Assembly (NCBI RefSeq): GCF_007860075.1
Contig: NZ_SJPP01000002.1
Coordinates: 868,001-932,000, forward strand
DNA: 64,000 nucleotides
Direction of reading: 5' to 3'
Source: Symmachiella macrocystis
GTDB lineage: Bacteria; Planctomycetota; Planctomycetia; Planctomycetales; Planctomycetaceae
The notes beneath the pieces were generated by a model. That model was not told the DNA's origin. It saw only the letters and a program-made list of their open reading frames with translations, and did not search any database. A program made the translations under genes and the position numbers. Positions 51,884-61,767 of the stretch are shown in pieces. The first letter of the stretch is position 1. The number at the start of each line of letters is the position of its first letter.

Positions 51884-53875
51884 ATGGCTACGGATGCGTT
51901 AGATCGTACGACCGGAACCCCGGATGGAGAACACCACGAGTCGAAATTCCAATATCCAGGAATTCCGACGACGTGCGACGGTGCCGAAGCGGTCGTCTGG
52001 GTTGAAACCAAAATCTCCCAAGGATCGGGAGCCTTTCCGATCACCAGCTCCACGACCATGGGCAGCGGCTTCAACGCGGCCATGATGAATGGCATCCCCA
52101 ACATGTGGGGTGACCAGTTGGTCTTCGTCGAGCCGGAAAGCGAACACTCCGCTGCCACATTTTGCGAAGGCTTTGCCGTCGCCGGCGGTCGCGTGACCAA
52201 CTTCACCTCCGGGCAAGGTCTCGTGCTGATGAAGGAGGTCCTTTACACCATCTCCGGCAAACGCCTGCCGGTGGTCTTCAATATCGGGGCCCGCGCACTG
52301 ACCAGCCACAGCCTCAACGTGCATGCTGGGCACGACGACGTGATGAGCGTTGCCGATTGCGGTTGGGGCATTTTATTCGGCCGCAACGCGCAGGAAGCGG
52401 GTGATTTATGTCTCATTAGCCGCCGCGCCGCAGAAGCGTCCGTCACGCCGTTTTTGAACGTGCAAGATGGTTTTTTGACCACGCACACTGTCGAATCGGT
52501 CCGTTTGCCAGAAGAAGAATTCATGAAAGAATTCATCGGCAAACCTGAAGACAAACTGATGAATCTGATGGACACCGACAATCCGCTGATGTCGGGCGTC
52601 GTCCAAAACCAAGACTCCTACATGAAGGGCAAATTGGCGCAGCGTTGGTATTACGACCAAGTCGAGCCGGCCTTGGAAGAAGCCTTCGAAGAGTTTTATC
52701 GCAACACCGGGCGGAAATATGATTTCGTGGACGGCTATCGCTGCGAGGACGCCGAGTACATTCTGGTCGGCATCGGGTCCTACATGGAGACCGCGCAGAT
52801 CACTGTCGACTATCTCCGCGATGAAAAAGGGATCAAGGCGGGCTGCCTGAATATCTATTGCTTCCGCCCCTTCCCTTCCCGACGGATTGTAGAAGCCCTC
52901 GAAAATTGCAAAGCGTTTACGGTGATTGAGCGGATGGATGATCCACTCTCCACGACCGGGAACCACCTGACCCGTGAAATCAAAGCGGCGTTTTGTGATG
53001 CGATGACCGGTCAAAATGGCATCGAGAAGATCGATCGTATTCCCAAAATCTACCACGGAGCCGCTGGACTCGGCAGCCGCGATGTGCGTCCGGGAGACAT
53101 CATCGCCATCTTCGACAACATGATGACTGACTCCCAAGATTTCTTCTCCGTCGGCATTAAACACTCTTCGTCGTTGGCAATCAAAGAAGACCCCGATTTG
53201 CGTCCCCCAGGCGCCTTCTCGATGCGCGGCCACTCAGTCGGCGGATTCGGCTCGGTCACCACCAACAAGGTGATCGCCACCATCGGCGGACAGGTCTTCG
53301 GCAAGGACGTCCAGGCGTATCCAAAATACGGCTCCGAAAAGAAAGGTCTGCCGACGACTTATTATCTGACGATTGCCGATTCGCATATTTTTTCCCATAG
53401 CGAATTGGCTTACGTCGACCTGGTTGTGCTCAACGATTCCAACGCACTCATCAGCGGCAACCCGCTCACCGGCATGGTGGACGGCGGGGCCATCGTGATG
53501 CAAAGCCCCTATTCCGATCCCGCCGACGTCTGGAAACGAGTCCCACCGCATCATCAACAGACCATTCGTGAAAGGCAGTTGCGGCTGAATTTCTTAGATA
53601 TGGTCAGCATTGCCCGCGATGTGGCATCTGTTGCCGACTTGGAAATGCGGATGCAAGGCATCGTGCTGCTCGGGGCGTTTCTCAAGCTGACCCCGTTCTC
53701 ACAAGACGCAGCGATGTCCGATGACGAAGTGTACGCCGGTGTCGAAAAGGCCCTGCGAAAATATTTCGGCAAACGAGGCGAGCAAGTCGTGCAGGACAAC
53801 CTGACTTGCGTCAAACGCGGTTACAGCGAAATGAATGAGGTCCCGCGGGACATCATCAACAACGGGAACCCCTGA
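51884..53875 (+). CDS. 2-oxoacid:acceptor oxidoreductase, alpha-gamma fusion subunit
   Basis: A 663-residue protein. The N-terminal ~390 residues match the alpha subunit of pyruvate-type ferredoxin oxidoreductases (QGSGAFPITSSTTMGSGF in place of IYPITPSSPM; RALTSHSLNVHAGHDDVM; ISRRAAEASVTPFLNVQDGF). The last ~220 match the gamma subunit (MRGHSVGGFGSVTTNKVIAT; QAYPKYGSEKKG). It should bind CoA and contact the TPP-bearing partner encoded next. The start could be 51863 or 51884; MATDALDRTT at 51884 has a better ribosome site. Together with the next gene it forms an alpha-gamma plus delta-beta arrangement. Confidence 0.92.
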   Translation: MATDALDRTTGTPDGEHHESKFQYPGIPTTCDGAEAVVWVETKISQGSGAFPITSSTTMGSGFNAAMMNGIPNMWGDQLVFVEPESEHSAATFCEGFAVAGGRVTNFTSGQGLVLMKEVLYTISGKRLPVVFNIGARALTSHSLNVHAGHDDVMSVADCGWGILFGRNAQEAGDLCLISRRAAEASVTPFLNVQDGFLTTHTVESVRLPEEEFMKEFIGKPEDKLMNLMDTDNPLMSGVVQNQDSYMKGKLAQRWYYDQVEPALEEAFEEFYRNTGRKYDFVDGYRCEDAEYILVGIGSYMETAQITVDYLRDEKGIKAGCLNIYCFRPFPSRRIVEALENCKAFTVIERMDDPLSTTGNHLTREIKAAFCDAMTGQNGIEKIDRIPKIYHGAAGLGSRDVRPGDIIAIFDNMMTDSQDFFSVGIKHSSSLAIKEDPDLRPPGAFSMRGHSVGGFGSVTTNKVIATIGGQVFGKDVQAYPKYGSEKKGLPTTYYLTIADSHIFSHSELAYVDLVVLNDSNALISGNPLTGMVDGGAIVMQSPYSDPADVWKRVPPHHQQTIRERQLRLNFLDMVSIARDVASVADLEMRMQGIVLLGAFLKLTPFSQDAAMSDDEVYAGVEKALRKYFGKRGEQVVQDNLTCVKRGYSEMNEVPRDIINNGNP

Positions 53876-53981
53876 TGTCCGGCGACTTCGGCATTCGCAG
53901 TCTCAGTACAACCGACTTGTCTCCCACGAACAAACCAACCGTCTGAATCTCCTCGTGATTCGGGGAGGAAAGGGAAATCAC

Positions 53982-55634
53982 ATGGCGACCGTCGACGAAA
54001 CCGCCACCGCCAACATGAACGAGGCGAGTGAACGCGATCCGCAAAATAACAATTCCTACGGCACGCTGGTTGACGCCCCTTACATTTCTGTCGACCTGCC
54101 GATTCTGGATGTCAACGACTTCAATGATCGCATCATTCATGGTTACGAAGTAGGCGGCGCTGAAAAATCACTTCCCGCCGATTTGACGACCGCGCGTTCC
54201 TTGATTCCCGCCGGGACAGCCACTTTGCGCGACTTCAGCTACGTGGCTCCGGAAATCCCCGAGTACGTCACGGAAAACTGCACTGGCTGCATGGATTGCG
54301 TGACTCTCTGCCCCGACACGGCGATCCTCGGCAAGGTTTTGGCCGAATCAACGTTGGAAGAGAAACTAACCGGCCTCCCTGACGAGACCGAGCGCGGGAT
54401 GTTTGAAAAACAATGGTCCAAGACGCGCAAGTATTACGACGGCCCTATCAAGAAGGGCAAAGAAGGCGGACGGTTTGCGATCATCATCGATCCCAGTAAG
54501 TGCAAAGGTTGCGCCGAATGCGTGACCGTCTGCGATGACTTGGCGCTCAAGATGGTCCCCAAGACCGAACAGGTGATGACCGACATTCGTAAAAGTCATC
54601 GCCTGTTTAAAAACATCGGCCCCTCCGATGAGTCGTATATCAACGACAATCTGTTGATCGACATGATGCTCAAAGAACAAACGCACATTTACACCGGCGG
54701 TGCAGGGTCCTGCGCTGGGTGCGGCGAAGGCACGGCCCTGCGAATGCTCTGCTCGGCGACTGGAAATATGCACGGCGACAAATGGGGCATCGCCGCCGCG
54801 ACCGGCTGCAACACGGTCTATACCTCAACCTATCCGTATAATCCCTATCTCGTTCCTTGGACCAACTCGCTGTTCGAAAACGTGGCCGCCGATGCAATGG
54901 GCATCCGCAGCCGCTGGGACCAGATGGGTTGGCAAGACCGCCCCCTGTGGTGTGTTGGCGGCGACGGCGCGATGTTCGACATCGGATTTCAATCGCTGTC
55001 ACGCATGCTAGCCTCGGGGATGAACATCAAAGTCTTTGTGCTTGATACGCAGGTCTATTCCAACACCGGTGGACAAGCCTCGACGGCAACATATGCCGGT
55101 CAGAACACAAAGATGACCATTCATGGAAAACTGCATGCCGGCAAACAGGAACGCCGCAAAGAGATTGCGCAAATCGCCATGATGCATCCCCGCACCTATG
55201 TGGCGCAAACCACCTGCGCTCATACCAATCACTTCTACAAGTCCGTCATCGGCGCAATGGAATTCGACGGCCCGGCGATCATCAACTGTTACACAACCTG
55301 CCAGCCCGAACATGGCGTCGCTGACAACATGGCCACCGACCAAGCACGGCTGGCGGTCGACACGCGAGCCTTTCCGCTGTTGATTCATGATCCCACCAAA
55401 GGGGACACGATCAAAAAACGGCTGTCGCTGCAGGGCAATCCGTCCGTCAAAGACGATTGGTGGAAGAATCCCAAGACAAAAGAGGTTGTCGATTTCATCG
55501 ACTTCTGCCGCAGCGAAGGCCGCTTCTCCAAACACTTCGACAAAGACGGCAACCCTTCGGAAACGTTACTGGCATCTAAACAAGACCGACTAGAAAACTG
55601 GCACCAACTCCAAGAACTCGCCGGCCTCAGATAA
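53982..55634 (+). CDS. 2-oxoacid:ferredoxin oxidoreductase, ferredoxin-beta fusion subunit
   Basis: A 550-residue protein. After a ~95-residue leader come two 4Fe-4S ferredoxin clusters, CTGCMDCVTLCPDTAI and CKGCAECVTVCDDLAL, then the TPP/beta domain with SCAGCGEGTALRMLC (proximal cluster cysteines), ATGCNTVYTSTYPYNPY and the TPP site GGDGAMFDIGF. It should oxidise a 2-oxoacid, probably pyruvate, to acyl-CoA and pass electrons to ferredoxin. GGGGAGGAAAGG precedes the ATG at 53982. The extended leader is unusual. It is co-transcribed with the alpha-gamma gene. Confidence 0.93.
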   Translation: MATVDETATANMNEASERDPQNNNSYGTLVDAPYISVDLPILDVNDFNDRIIHGYEVGGAEKSLPADLTTARSLIPAGTATLRDFSYVAPEIPEYVTENCTGCMDCVTLCPDTAILGKVLAESTLEEKLTGLPDETERGMFEKQWSKTRKYYDGPIKKGKEGGRFAIIIDPSKCKGCAECVTVCDDLALKMVPKTEQVMTDIRKSHRLFKNIGPSDESYINDNLLIDMMLKEQTHIYTGGAGSCAGCGEGTALRMLCSATGNMHGDKWGIAAATGCNTVYTSTYPYNPYLVPWTNSLFENVAADAMGIRSRWDQMGWQDRPLWCVGGDGAMFDIGFQSLSRMLASGMNIKVFVLDTQVYSNTGGQASTATYAGQNTKMTIHGKLHAGKQERRKEIAQIAMMHPRTYVAQTTCAHTNHFYKSVIGAMEFDGPAIINCYTTCQPEHGVADNMATDQARLAVDTRAFPLLIHDPTKGDTIKKRLSLQGNPSVKDDWWKNPKTKEVVDFIDFCRSEGRFSKHFDKDGNPSETLLASKQDRLENWHQLQELAGLR

Positions 55635-55644
55635 GCAAGGCCCC

Positions 55645-55670
55645 GCAAGGTGCGTCGCAACGCACCTTGC
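55645..55670 (+). terminator. Strong hairpin after the oxidoreductase operon
   Basis: GCAAGGTGCGT pairs perfectly with ACGCACCTTGC (11 bp) around CGCA, 10 bases after the stop codon, followed by TTGTCT. It probably terminates the operon; the T-run is short. Confidence 0.75.
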
Positions 55671-55714
55671 TTGTCTAGCACGAGAGATGAGTCTCTTCAA
55701 AACAGGCTCACCCG

Positions 55715-57886
55715 TTAACGGTGCTGTTGCCCTTTGAGCAGCGGGATACGATTCCAATTGGCGTTGGGATCGAATCGCCGATTGATCCCGCCATGCCCCA
55801 CGCGGGCGTCGCCGTAAACGCTGCGCAGGCTTTTCCGCTCGATGAATGGCACAGTCGCAAATAAAATCAGCCCCAACACCGCCGAACCGAGCAGCCAGCG
55901 GTTGAAGTTCACTTCGCCGTACTGCCGGACCTGTTCCCCTTCCCGCGGCAAGAGCAGCACCAGGACGGTCGCAATCACCGCATTGACGATGATGATCCCT
56001 TCGGTCAGCAATCGCCCTTCGCCAAAATAGGCGAGCGCCTTGGCAAAATTCCCCAACACAAACGCCCACAGCAACAGAAAATACAACAACTGCCCGCGAC
56101 CGATCCAACTCTCAGGCACAATCGCCAACCGCCGCCGCGTGTGTGCGATCATCAAACCGACAAACGCCACCGTGGCCAACGTAAAGAAGAAATTGAACCA
56201 CCCCCCGGCCGACATTTCAAAGTCGATCCACGGTGCTTTCATCACGTTCGGCAACAGCTTTTTTGCCCCCTCCAGTGGGGACCAGTCCTTGATGTTTTTG
56301 TACATGTTCACAAAGAGCAATGCCGGCAACGCGAACGTAATGGAGACAATTTCTGTCCACCGTTGTCGCGGGACAACATCGTCATCCAACTTTGGAACCC
56401 GTGGTAGCAGAATCGCCATCGCGAAAATCACCGCCAGTCCGTTGACGAATCCGTACGACTGTTCCAAAAAGCTGTGCCAATTCTGGCGATGAAAATGCTG
56501 CCACGGTGCCAATTCTTCTTTGCGTGATTCGCGGAGTTCATTCACAAATGCCGGCGTGGGCATTTTTTGTGTCTTGTCCATCCAATCCGTCGGCTCCCAT
56601 TCCGTTTGCTGCCACTCGGTCCATTTCTGTTGAATCGCCAGATCGGCCGAAACCCGTTCATTGCCCACCGACAACAACAGACCCTGCAACAAAGAGATCC
56701 CCGAAAACCCAACCCCGCCAATGATGCCGCACACCACGCCCGCCAGAACAACCGCCTTGAGCTGATGCCGCAACAGGTAGATACTCGCCCCCAGAAACGT
56801 CCCCAACACGCCCGCCCAGTTGTCCCCCCGCGGAGGCGTCATTCGCAATCCACCAATGTCGGCAAAGGCATAGCGAACTCCATCAATGGTGATGAAAAGT
56901 AAGCTGCCCAACACAGGCAGCGCCAAAAAGCAAACAAACCAACCGACGGCCATCCACAAGAACAAACCGGAGTCATCGCGAAACTGTCCGTACATAGCAA
57001 AATAGACAGTGATGCCCACCAGCAAGCCCAAAAGAATTCCCAACAGATCACCAGTACAGAGGAATTTTTCATGGGTGGCAAAGTGCAGAATGATCGGCGG
57101 CCAATTCGTCACAGCCAATTGGTCGGCGGTGAAGCGATCGCCGTAGACGCCTTGATGCTGTACCAACGTGTTGTAGATCGCTTCCGTCCAACCCAGCTGC
57201 GTCAATCCAAATAGCACTCCCAAACCCACAACGGCGCCGATCGCCGAAAACAGCAACAATTGAGGCCATTGGCTACAGCGGCGATTGATAAAATCAAACA
57301 GCAACACACCGCTCAACACAAACAGCACGGTGAACCAATCGCTGTCAAACCAATACAACCCCGATTCTTGTCGCTGCATGGGGGCGGGAAAGCCATCGAT
57401 CTCCAGATACGCTTGGACAAGCCGCATGATGGGAAACAGCGCCACGTACAGCACGACCCAAATCGCTAACAGACTGACGAGCGGTTTAAAGATGTTATTC
57501 AGTCGTTGCTTATCCATCACAGCCGGCAGCGCCGTTCCCATACCGCCCAGCGCAGCCCATAAAAAGCCGATCAAAAACAAACCGGCAAATCCAAACAACT
57601 GCGTCGGCGCATGCCCCGATTGCGAAAAGCCGATCACCTGCATGTAAGACATCGACCCGCCAAAGCCCCAACCCAACATGCCAAACAGCGCGAACTGCCC
57701 TACCCGCTGCCGCCAATCCTCGCGCCCCGACAGCAAACAGACAGCAATGGCTGTCAAAGCTCCGGGAAACATGGCGCCGGTTTCATGTCCATAGTTCCCG
57801 CGAATCCCCCAACCAATGGCGAGCGAAACCCCGGCGAGCAAAATAGACAATGGACGCAATAACGGATTCGATTCTTGCGGCGGCAT
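55715..57886 (-). CDS. Large polytopic membrane protein, unknown function
   Basis: A 723-residue protein with roughly 15-17 hydrophobic segments (for example LLFSAIGAVVGLGVLFGLTQ, LGILLGLLVGITVYFAMYGQ). The N terminus has an IGWGIRGNYGHETGAMFPGA motif, a Gly/His loop that may be functional. A soluble stretch of about 80 residues (around 420-500) is rich in Trp, Gln and Glu. I recognise no transporter family, though the Gly-rich helices suggest a channel, carrier or glycosyltransferase-like role. Monocistronic and on the minus strand, convergent with the oxidoreductase operon. Confidence 0.7.
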   Translation of the reverse strand: MPPQESNPLLRPLSILLAGVSLAIGWGIRGNYGHETGAMFPGALTAIAVCLLSGREDWRQRVGQFALFGMLGWGFGGSMSYMQVIGFSQSGHAPTQLFGFAGLFLIGFLWAALGGMGTALPAVMDKQRLNNIFKPLVSLLAIWVVLYVALFPIMRLVQAYLEIDGFPAPMQRQESGLYWFDSDWFTVLFVLSGVLLFDFINRRCSQWPQLLLFSAIGAVVGLGVLFGLTQLGWTEAIYNTLVQHQGVYGDRFTADQLAVTNWPPIILHFATHEKFLCTGDLLGILLGLLVGITVYFAMYGQFRDDSGLFLWMAVGWFVCFLALPVLGSLLFITIDGVRYAFADIGGLRMTPPRGDNWAGVLGTFLGASIYLLRHQLKAVVLAGVVCGIIGGVGFSGISLLQGLLLSVGNERVSADLAIQQKWTEWQQTEWEPTDWMDKTQKMPTPAFVNELRESRKEELAPWQHFHRQNWHSFLEQSYGFVNGLAVIFAMAILLPRVPKLDDDVVPRQRWTEIVSITFALPALLFVNMYKNIKDWSPLEGAKKLLPNVMKAPWIDFEMSAGGWFNFFFTLATVAFVGLMIAHTRRRLAIVPESWIGRGQLLYFLLLWAFVLGNFAKALAYFGEGRLLTEGIIIVNAVIATVLVLLLPREGEQVRQYGEVNFNRWLLGSAVLGLILFATVPFIERKSLRSVYGDARVGHGGINRRFDPNANWNRIPLLKGQQHR

Positions 57887-58074
57887 GGCAACTCAGACTT
57901 AGGAGGGAACGTGGGGAGGGACCGTCGGAGCTATTGGCAACAATAGTTTTTTAATTGCGGATGCGATTGTAAACCGCCCGACAGTGAACAACAAGCAGCG
58001 GATAGGCTTGAGACCTGAGGTGTCAGGCCTGAGGAAGTACGGCTTGCGCACTGCGCCGATTCTCGTCAATTGCC

Positions 58075-58575
58075 TCACGCCTCAAGCTCGTTCGCCCTGT
58101 CCCCTTCAGCCGCTTCGCGCCGGTCGCGTGATTTCGCCAAATACCGCAGAAGCAGACCAATACAGACAAACTGCACTATGGGAATCTCGACTGTGGTAGC
58201 GATACAAAAGAGCACGCGTTGACCGAAATAAATCGGATGCAGCGCGACAGGTAACCAAGTCCAACCTTGGATGAGGGTCACAATCAAGACCGCCGCCGCC
58301 CCCCAGCCGGCCAGCAGCGTACCGATCAGTCGCACCTGGCGCGTAGGCAGCGCCGCACAGAAAATGATTGTCGGGGGAGCCAGCAGCACCAGCCAAAACC
58401 CATGACAGGCAACCAACGCCTGCAACTTTGGACCGCACCCCCATGGCCCACAAATCCAATGCCCCCAATCGCCGGGGATCTCCGTCACCCGCAACACACC
58501 ATACAGACAACCACACCACAGCAACAACAACAGTCCCCATTTCCAAACGGCGAGACTGCGCAATTGTGTGGTCAT
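58075..58575 (-). CDS. Four-helix membrane protein, unknown function
   Basis: A 166-residue protein with four hydrophobic segments (WGLLLLLWCGCLYGVLRVT; FWLVLLAPPTIIFCAALPT; IGTLLAGWGAAAVLIVTLIQ; IVQFVCIGLLLRYLA) and a basic-acidic C-terminal tail. Several cysteines lie in the first external loop (WICGPWGCGPKLQALVACHG). No family recognised. The overlapping longer frame ending at 58106 was judged spurious because it lacks this regular hydrophobic pattern. Confidence 0.6.
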   Translation of the reverse strand: MTTQLRSLAVWKWGLLLLLWCGCLYGVLRVTEIPGDWGHWICGPWGCGPKLQALVACHGFWLVLLAPPTIIFCAALPTRQVRLIGTLLAGWGAAAVLIVTLIQGWTWLPVALHPIYFGQRVLFCIATTVEIPIVQFVCIGLLLRYLAKSRDRREAAEGDRANELEA

Positions 58576-58787
58576 GTGGAGGCGCCTTCAGGAAGACTGA
58601 GTCCGAACGACGGAAGTTGGGTTGCATGCACTTTCGACTATATCCCAAACCAAGCGGCTAGTCTGTAAGCGCGCCCACACACCCAGAATTGGAACCGATC
58701 GAACACAGCGAGAAGAGTGACGTCAACCAAAGTGCCCTATGACCGAAATGACGACCTCAGAAAAGCACTCAGACTCTAATCGGGTGA

Positions 58788-59753
58788 TTAAACAGCCACA
58801 TGTTGTCCGGTCATACGCAGATAGGCGACTACCATCATCAGCGTCCCATAGCTGGCGGTGAAAAACACGCCCACACAACAGGCCAAGATCCCAACGATCA
58901 TCAGACCGAACAGTGCCAGAAACAGAGTGAACAGGCTCAGCTTGTTGCCGTTCGTGATTTCACGTGACGTTTGCAAGGAATCCATCACCGACAGATTTCG
59001 ATCGGCGATTAAGGTAAGATTCTGACTAAACATCAACGCGATGATCACCCCAGGCACAATCAGCAGGATAAACCCGATCATGTACATGATTGTAAACAGA
59101 ATCTGCGCGCCCAGTGCGTTTGGCAACATCGCGCCACCGGTAAAGACTTGGCCGATCGTCGCTTCCTTGCCGCGGGCTACATTCAAAAAGAAGATCATCT
59201 GCCCCACGGTAAGCCACGTTTGAAAAACAAACGAAATCAAAAAACCGATGAGTTGAACGACGATTAACAAGCCCATCTGATTCCCCGCCTGGTCACCAAG
59301 AATCAGCGTCTGCACTCCGCCAACTCCCTGTTGCACAAATCCATTGAGCATCAGCACGACAATGGTCGCCCCCACACAAGCCCCCAAATTGGCTTTAAAA
59401 ATGTCCCACGACGTCCCCATCACCTCACCAACGTCAATCACCGTCGGACGAATCTGGCCATCGGTTAACGGCTGCGCACCAAATTCCTCTCCACAAAACC
59501 GGCACTTAACCGCCGCCGCTTTGACCTCTTGTCCGCACATTGGACACGTCTTGGTCTCTTCGGATATCACGTCGACATCGCCGTATTCAATCGGGCCGGT
59601 CATTTCGGCATCGGTTTCCTGGTAGCGAAAATCCGAGATGCTTGGCACTTCGATCTGTTGGCTGCAACCGGGACAATCCGCCATCCGTCCCGCTTTGTCC
59701 TCCTTGGTCTTGAGATACTTATCGCAGTGAGGACAATGAAACTCGATCGACAT
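58788..59753 (-). CDS. Double zinc-ribbon membrane protein, paralog 1
   Basis: A 321-residue protein with two zinc-ribbon modules (FHCPHCDKYLKTKEDKAG...DCPGC near the N terminus, and CPMCGQEVKAAAVKCRFCGE near residue 70), then ~220 residues with 5-6 membrane helices. It is similar in order and wording to the proteins at 59883 and 61045. The membrane half resembles the DUF975/DUF4013-type helix bundle with a GYxxxxNxNxLxxL... pattern only loosely. It may be a membrane sensor or assembly factor. First of the run downstream; the function is unknown. Confidence 0.75.
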   Translation of the reverse strand: MSIEFHCPHCDKYLKTKEDKAGRMADCPGCSQQIEVPSISDFRYQETDAEMTGPIEYGDVDVISEETKTCPMCGQEVKAAAVKCRFCGEEFGAQPLTDGQIRPTVIDVGEVMGTSWDIFKANLGACVGATIVVLMLNGFVQQGVGGVQTLILGDQAGNQMGLLIVVQLIGFLISFVFQTWLTVGQMIFFLNVARGKEATIGQVFTGGAMLPNALGAQILFTIMYMIGFILLIVPGVIIALMFSQNLTLIADRNLSVMDSLQTSREITNGNKLSLFTLFLALFGLMIVGILACCVGVFFTASYGTLMMVVAYLRMTGQHVAV

Positions 59754-59882
59754 GTCAGCGGCTCCTTGCTAGTGGATTCAGACGACGGCGTTCGTGCGGT
59801 CGTAACCGGGGGGATATCGGGTCGCCGGTCAGGCGGAGAATTGTTTTCAATGCATAGATCATTCCGCACAAACGCCAGCGCG

Positions 59883-60980
59883 TCAAGCGACTGTCGCCTG
59901 ACCGGTCATTCGTAGATAGGTGACGGCAAACAATACCGCCAGATAGGGGACCGTGAACAGCGCGCCGACACCGCAAGCCAGAAATCCCAGCATGTACAGC
60001 AGCATGCCGACGAACCCCAACAGAAACAACTGCCCGCGATTTCCCGAGGTGATAGAAACCGATGTCCGCAATGACTCCATCGCCCCCATATCTTGGTCGA
60101 CAATCAGCGGCAGGACTTGCGATAAGACCGTCATCATCAAAATACCAACGACAAACGCCACCGGAAACACGATCAACATCATGATTCCTTCATCGGCTCC
60201 TAACGCGCTGGCGATGCCAATCCCCGCAAGGATCGGTCCGTACATGAAAACCAGCATCAGCATGCCGATTAGAAAATTGGCGACGCAAGCCCGGAACAAC
60301 CAACGTCCTGATTTAAACAGTTGCCCCAAATCGGCCGGTTCACCTCGCGCGACCGCCAACATTATCCGCAGCCAGCCCAACATGACCAGCGTCTGCACAA
60401 CGAACATCGACAGATACATAATCACGATGGCGATAACCATGACAGCAATTCCGCCCTCGCCCAAACCTGAACCTAACACCGAAAAGCCCACGAATACAAG
60501 TTGTAGCAAGAATTGGCTACCGATATACACGAGCGCCGCGATGACCATGGTGGCAATGCACATTCCCATCTGCTCTTTGAAAATCGTCCAGGCACTGCTC
60601 ATCACCTCCCCCATGGCAATGGGCGTGGGCACGATGGTCCCATCCGTCGTGCCAGGTCCCCTGCCCCCCAACGCGCCGAATTCTTCGCCGCAATATCGGC
60701 ACTTAATGGCGGCCGCCTTAATTTGAGCGCCGCACATCGGGCAAGGCTTAGTCACTTCCAACGATGAATCTTCGCCCTGTGGATCCTGCTGCACGGCTGC
60801 CTGGCCGCTTTCGGCCGACGTATCACGGGAGAACCCTTGATCCGGCGTGTTCGTCTGAACTTCAGAACTGTCAGGGACGATCACGACCTGTCCACAATCA
60901 GGGCAATCCGCGCGATGTCCCGCCTTATCATCCGAAGTAGCCAGCAACTTGTCGCAAAACGGACAGTGAAATTCGATCAT
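59883..60980 (-). CDS. Double zinc-ribbon membrane protein, paralog 2
   Basis: A 365-residue paralog of the preceding protein: N-terminal zinc ribbon (FHCPFCDKLLATSDDKAGHR...DCPDCGQ), an acidic Gln/Ser/Asp-rich linker, second ribbon (CPMCGAQIKAAAIKCRYCGE), then a membrane part with 5-6 helices. It shares TSVSITSGNRGQLFLLGFVG and a terminal LRMTGQATVA with paralog 1 (LRMTGQHVAV), so the two are recent duplicates. The N-terminal opening (EFHCP) is also shared with the third gene. The role is unknown; the ribbons could bind Zn or a protein. Confidence 0.78.
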   Translation of the reverse strand: MIEFHCPFCDKLLATSDDKAGHRADCPDCGQVVIVPDSSEVQTNTPDQGFSRDTSAESGQAAVQQDPQGEDSSLEVTKPCPMCGAQIKAAAIKCRYCGEEFGALGGRGPGTTDGTIVPTPIAMGEVMSSAWTIFKEQMGMCIATMVIAALVYIGSQFLLQLVFVGFSVLGSGLGEGGIAVMVIAIVIMYLSMFVVQTLVMLGWLRIMLAVARGEPADLGQLFKSGRWLFRACVANFLIGMLMLVFMYGPILAGIGIASALGADEGIMMLIVFPVAFVVGILMMTVLSQVLPLIVDQDMGAMESLRTSVSITSGNRGQLFLLGFVGMLLYMLGFLACGVGALFTVPYLAVLFAVTYLRMTGQATVA

Positions 60981-61044
60981 CGAATGCGTGCTCCCGGACC
61001 AGTGGCTTATCCCGTCTACGACGACCTATAACGTAACGCGGAAA

Positions 61045-61767
61045 TCACGCTCGCACCACTAACGTGCCGCAAATCATATCGTGCAGCGCCTGATGCCGTT
61101 CTGTGAACGCCGCCAAGATATAGCCAAGAGAGCACATCATCCCCGACAGGATTTTGGCAAATGCGCGCCCAGTCGCCCGCCAAAAAGTAATCCGCCGCCC
61201 TTCCGTGTCGGTCACAATCAACCGCATCGCCATTTTCCCCAATGTCGCCTGCAGCGACGAACTTTCCATCACAGCATGGTACAACCAATCCACGACGAAC
61301 CCCAGGATCATAGAAATAAACCAAGTCTCGTCGGCGGGATCATCAAAGTCGCCCGCAAAGTCTCCGACTTCCAACAGGGCGCCGATCGCAATGCCCGGTA
61401 TCAATCCAGCAATCACGTAATCAATCAAGAAGGCCAAGAAACGCACACCAAATCCCGCGTAAACCAAATCCCGCTTGGCCGACTCCGCTGCATCAACACC
61501 GAAGCGTTCTCCGCATTGAGCGCAACGGCCCGATACCGAATAAACCGCCGCGCCGCACATGGGACAGCAACTGCCATCCGAGGGCGTCGTATCACCCACT
61601 GCCGGGGCTGTTGGGCCAACGACCGGGTCGAGGACCGCGGGGGTGTCGGGATTGAGCGGCACTGTCACCAAAGTGCTGCATTGGGGACACTGCGCCTGCC
61701 ACCCCGCCCTTTCGTCCGATGTGCTGAGCAATTTGTCGCAGCCGGGACAGTGAAATTCGATGCTCAT
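61045..61767 (-). CDS. Zinc-ribbon RDD-family membrane protein
   Basis: A 240-residue protein with an N-terminal zinc ribbon (FHCPGCDKLLSTSDERAGWQ...CPQC), a second ribbon (CCPMCGAAVYSVSGRCAQCG) and an RDD-type membrane domain: VRFLAFLIDYVIAGLIPGIA, LGFVVDWLYHAVMESSSLQAT and LGKMAMRLIVTDTEGRRITFWRA, the last being the RDD-family signature. RDD proteins have unclear, often transport-related roles. It is the upstream member of three adjacent genes that share the same N-terminal zinc-ribbon module with different membrane domains. Confidence 0.85.
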   Translation of the reverse strand: MSIEFHCPGCDKLLSTSDERAGWQAQCPQCSTLVTVPLNPDTPAVLDPVVGPTAPAVGDTTPSDGSCCPMCGAAVYSVSGRCAQCGERFGVDAAESAKRDLVYAGFGVRFLAFLIDYVIAGLIPGIAIGALLEVGDFAGDFDDPADETWFISMILGFVVDWLYHAVMESSSLQATLGKMAMRLIVTDTEGRRITFWRATGRAFAKILSGMMCSLGYILAAFTERHQALHDMICGTLVVRA

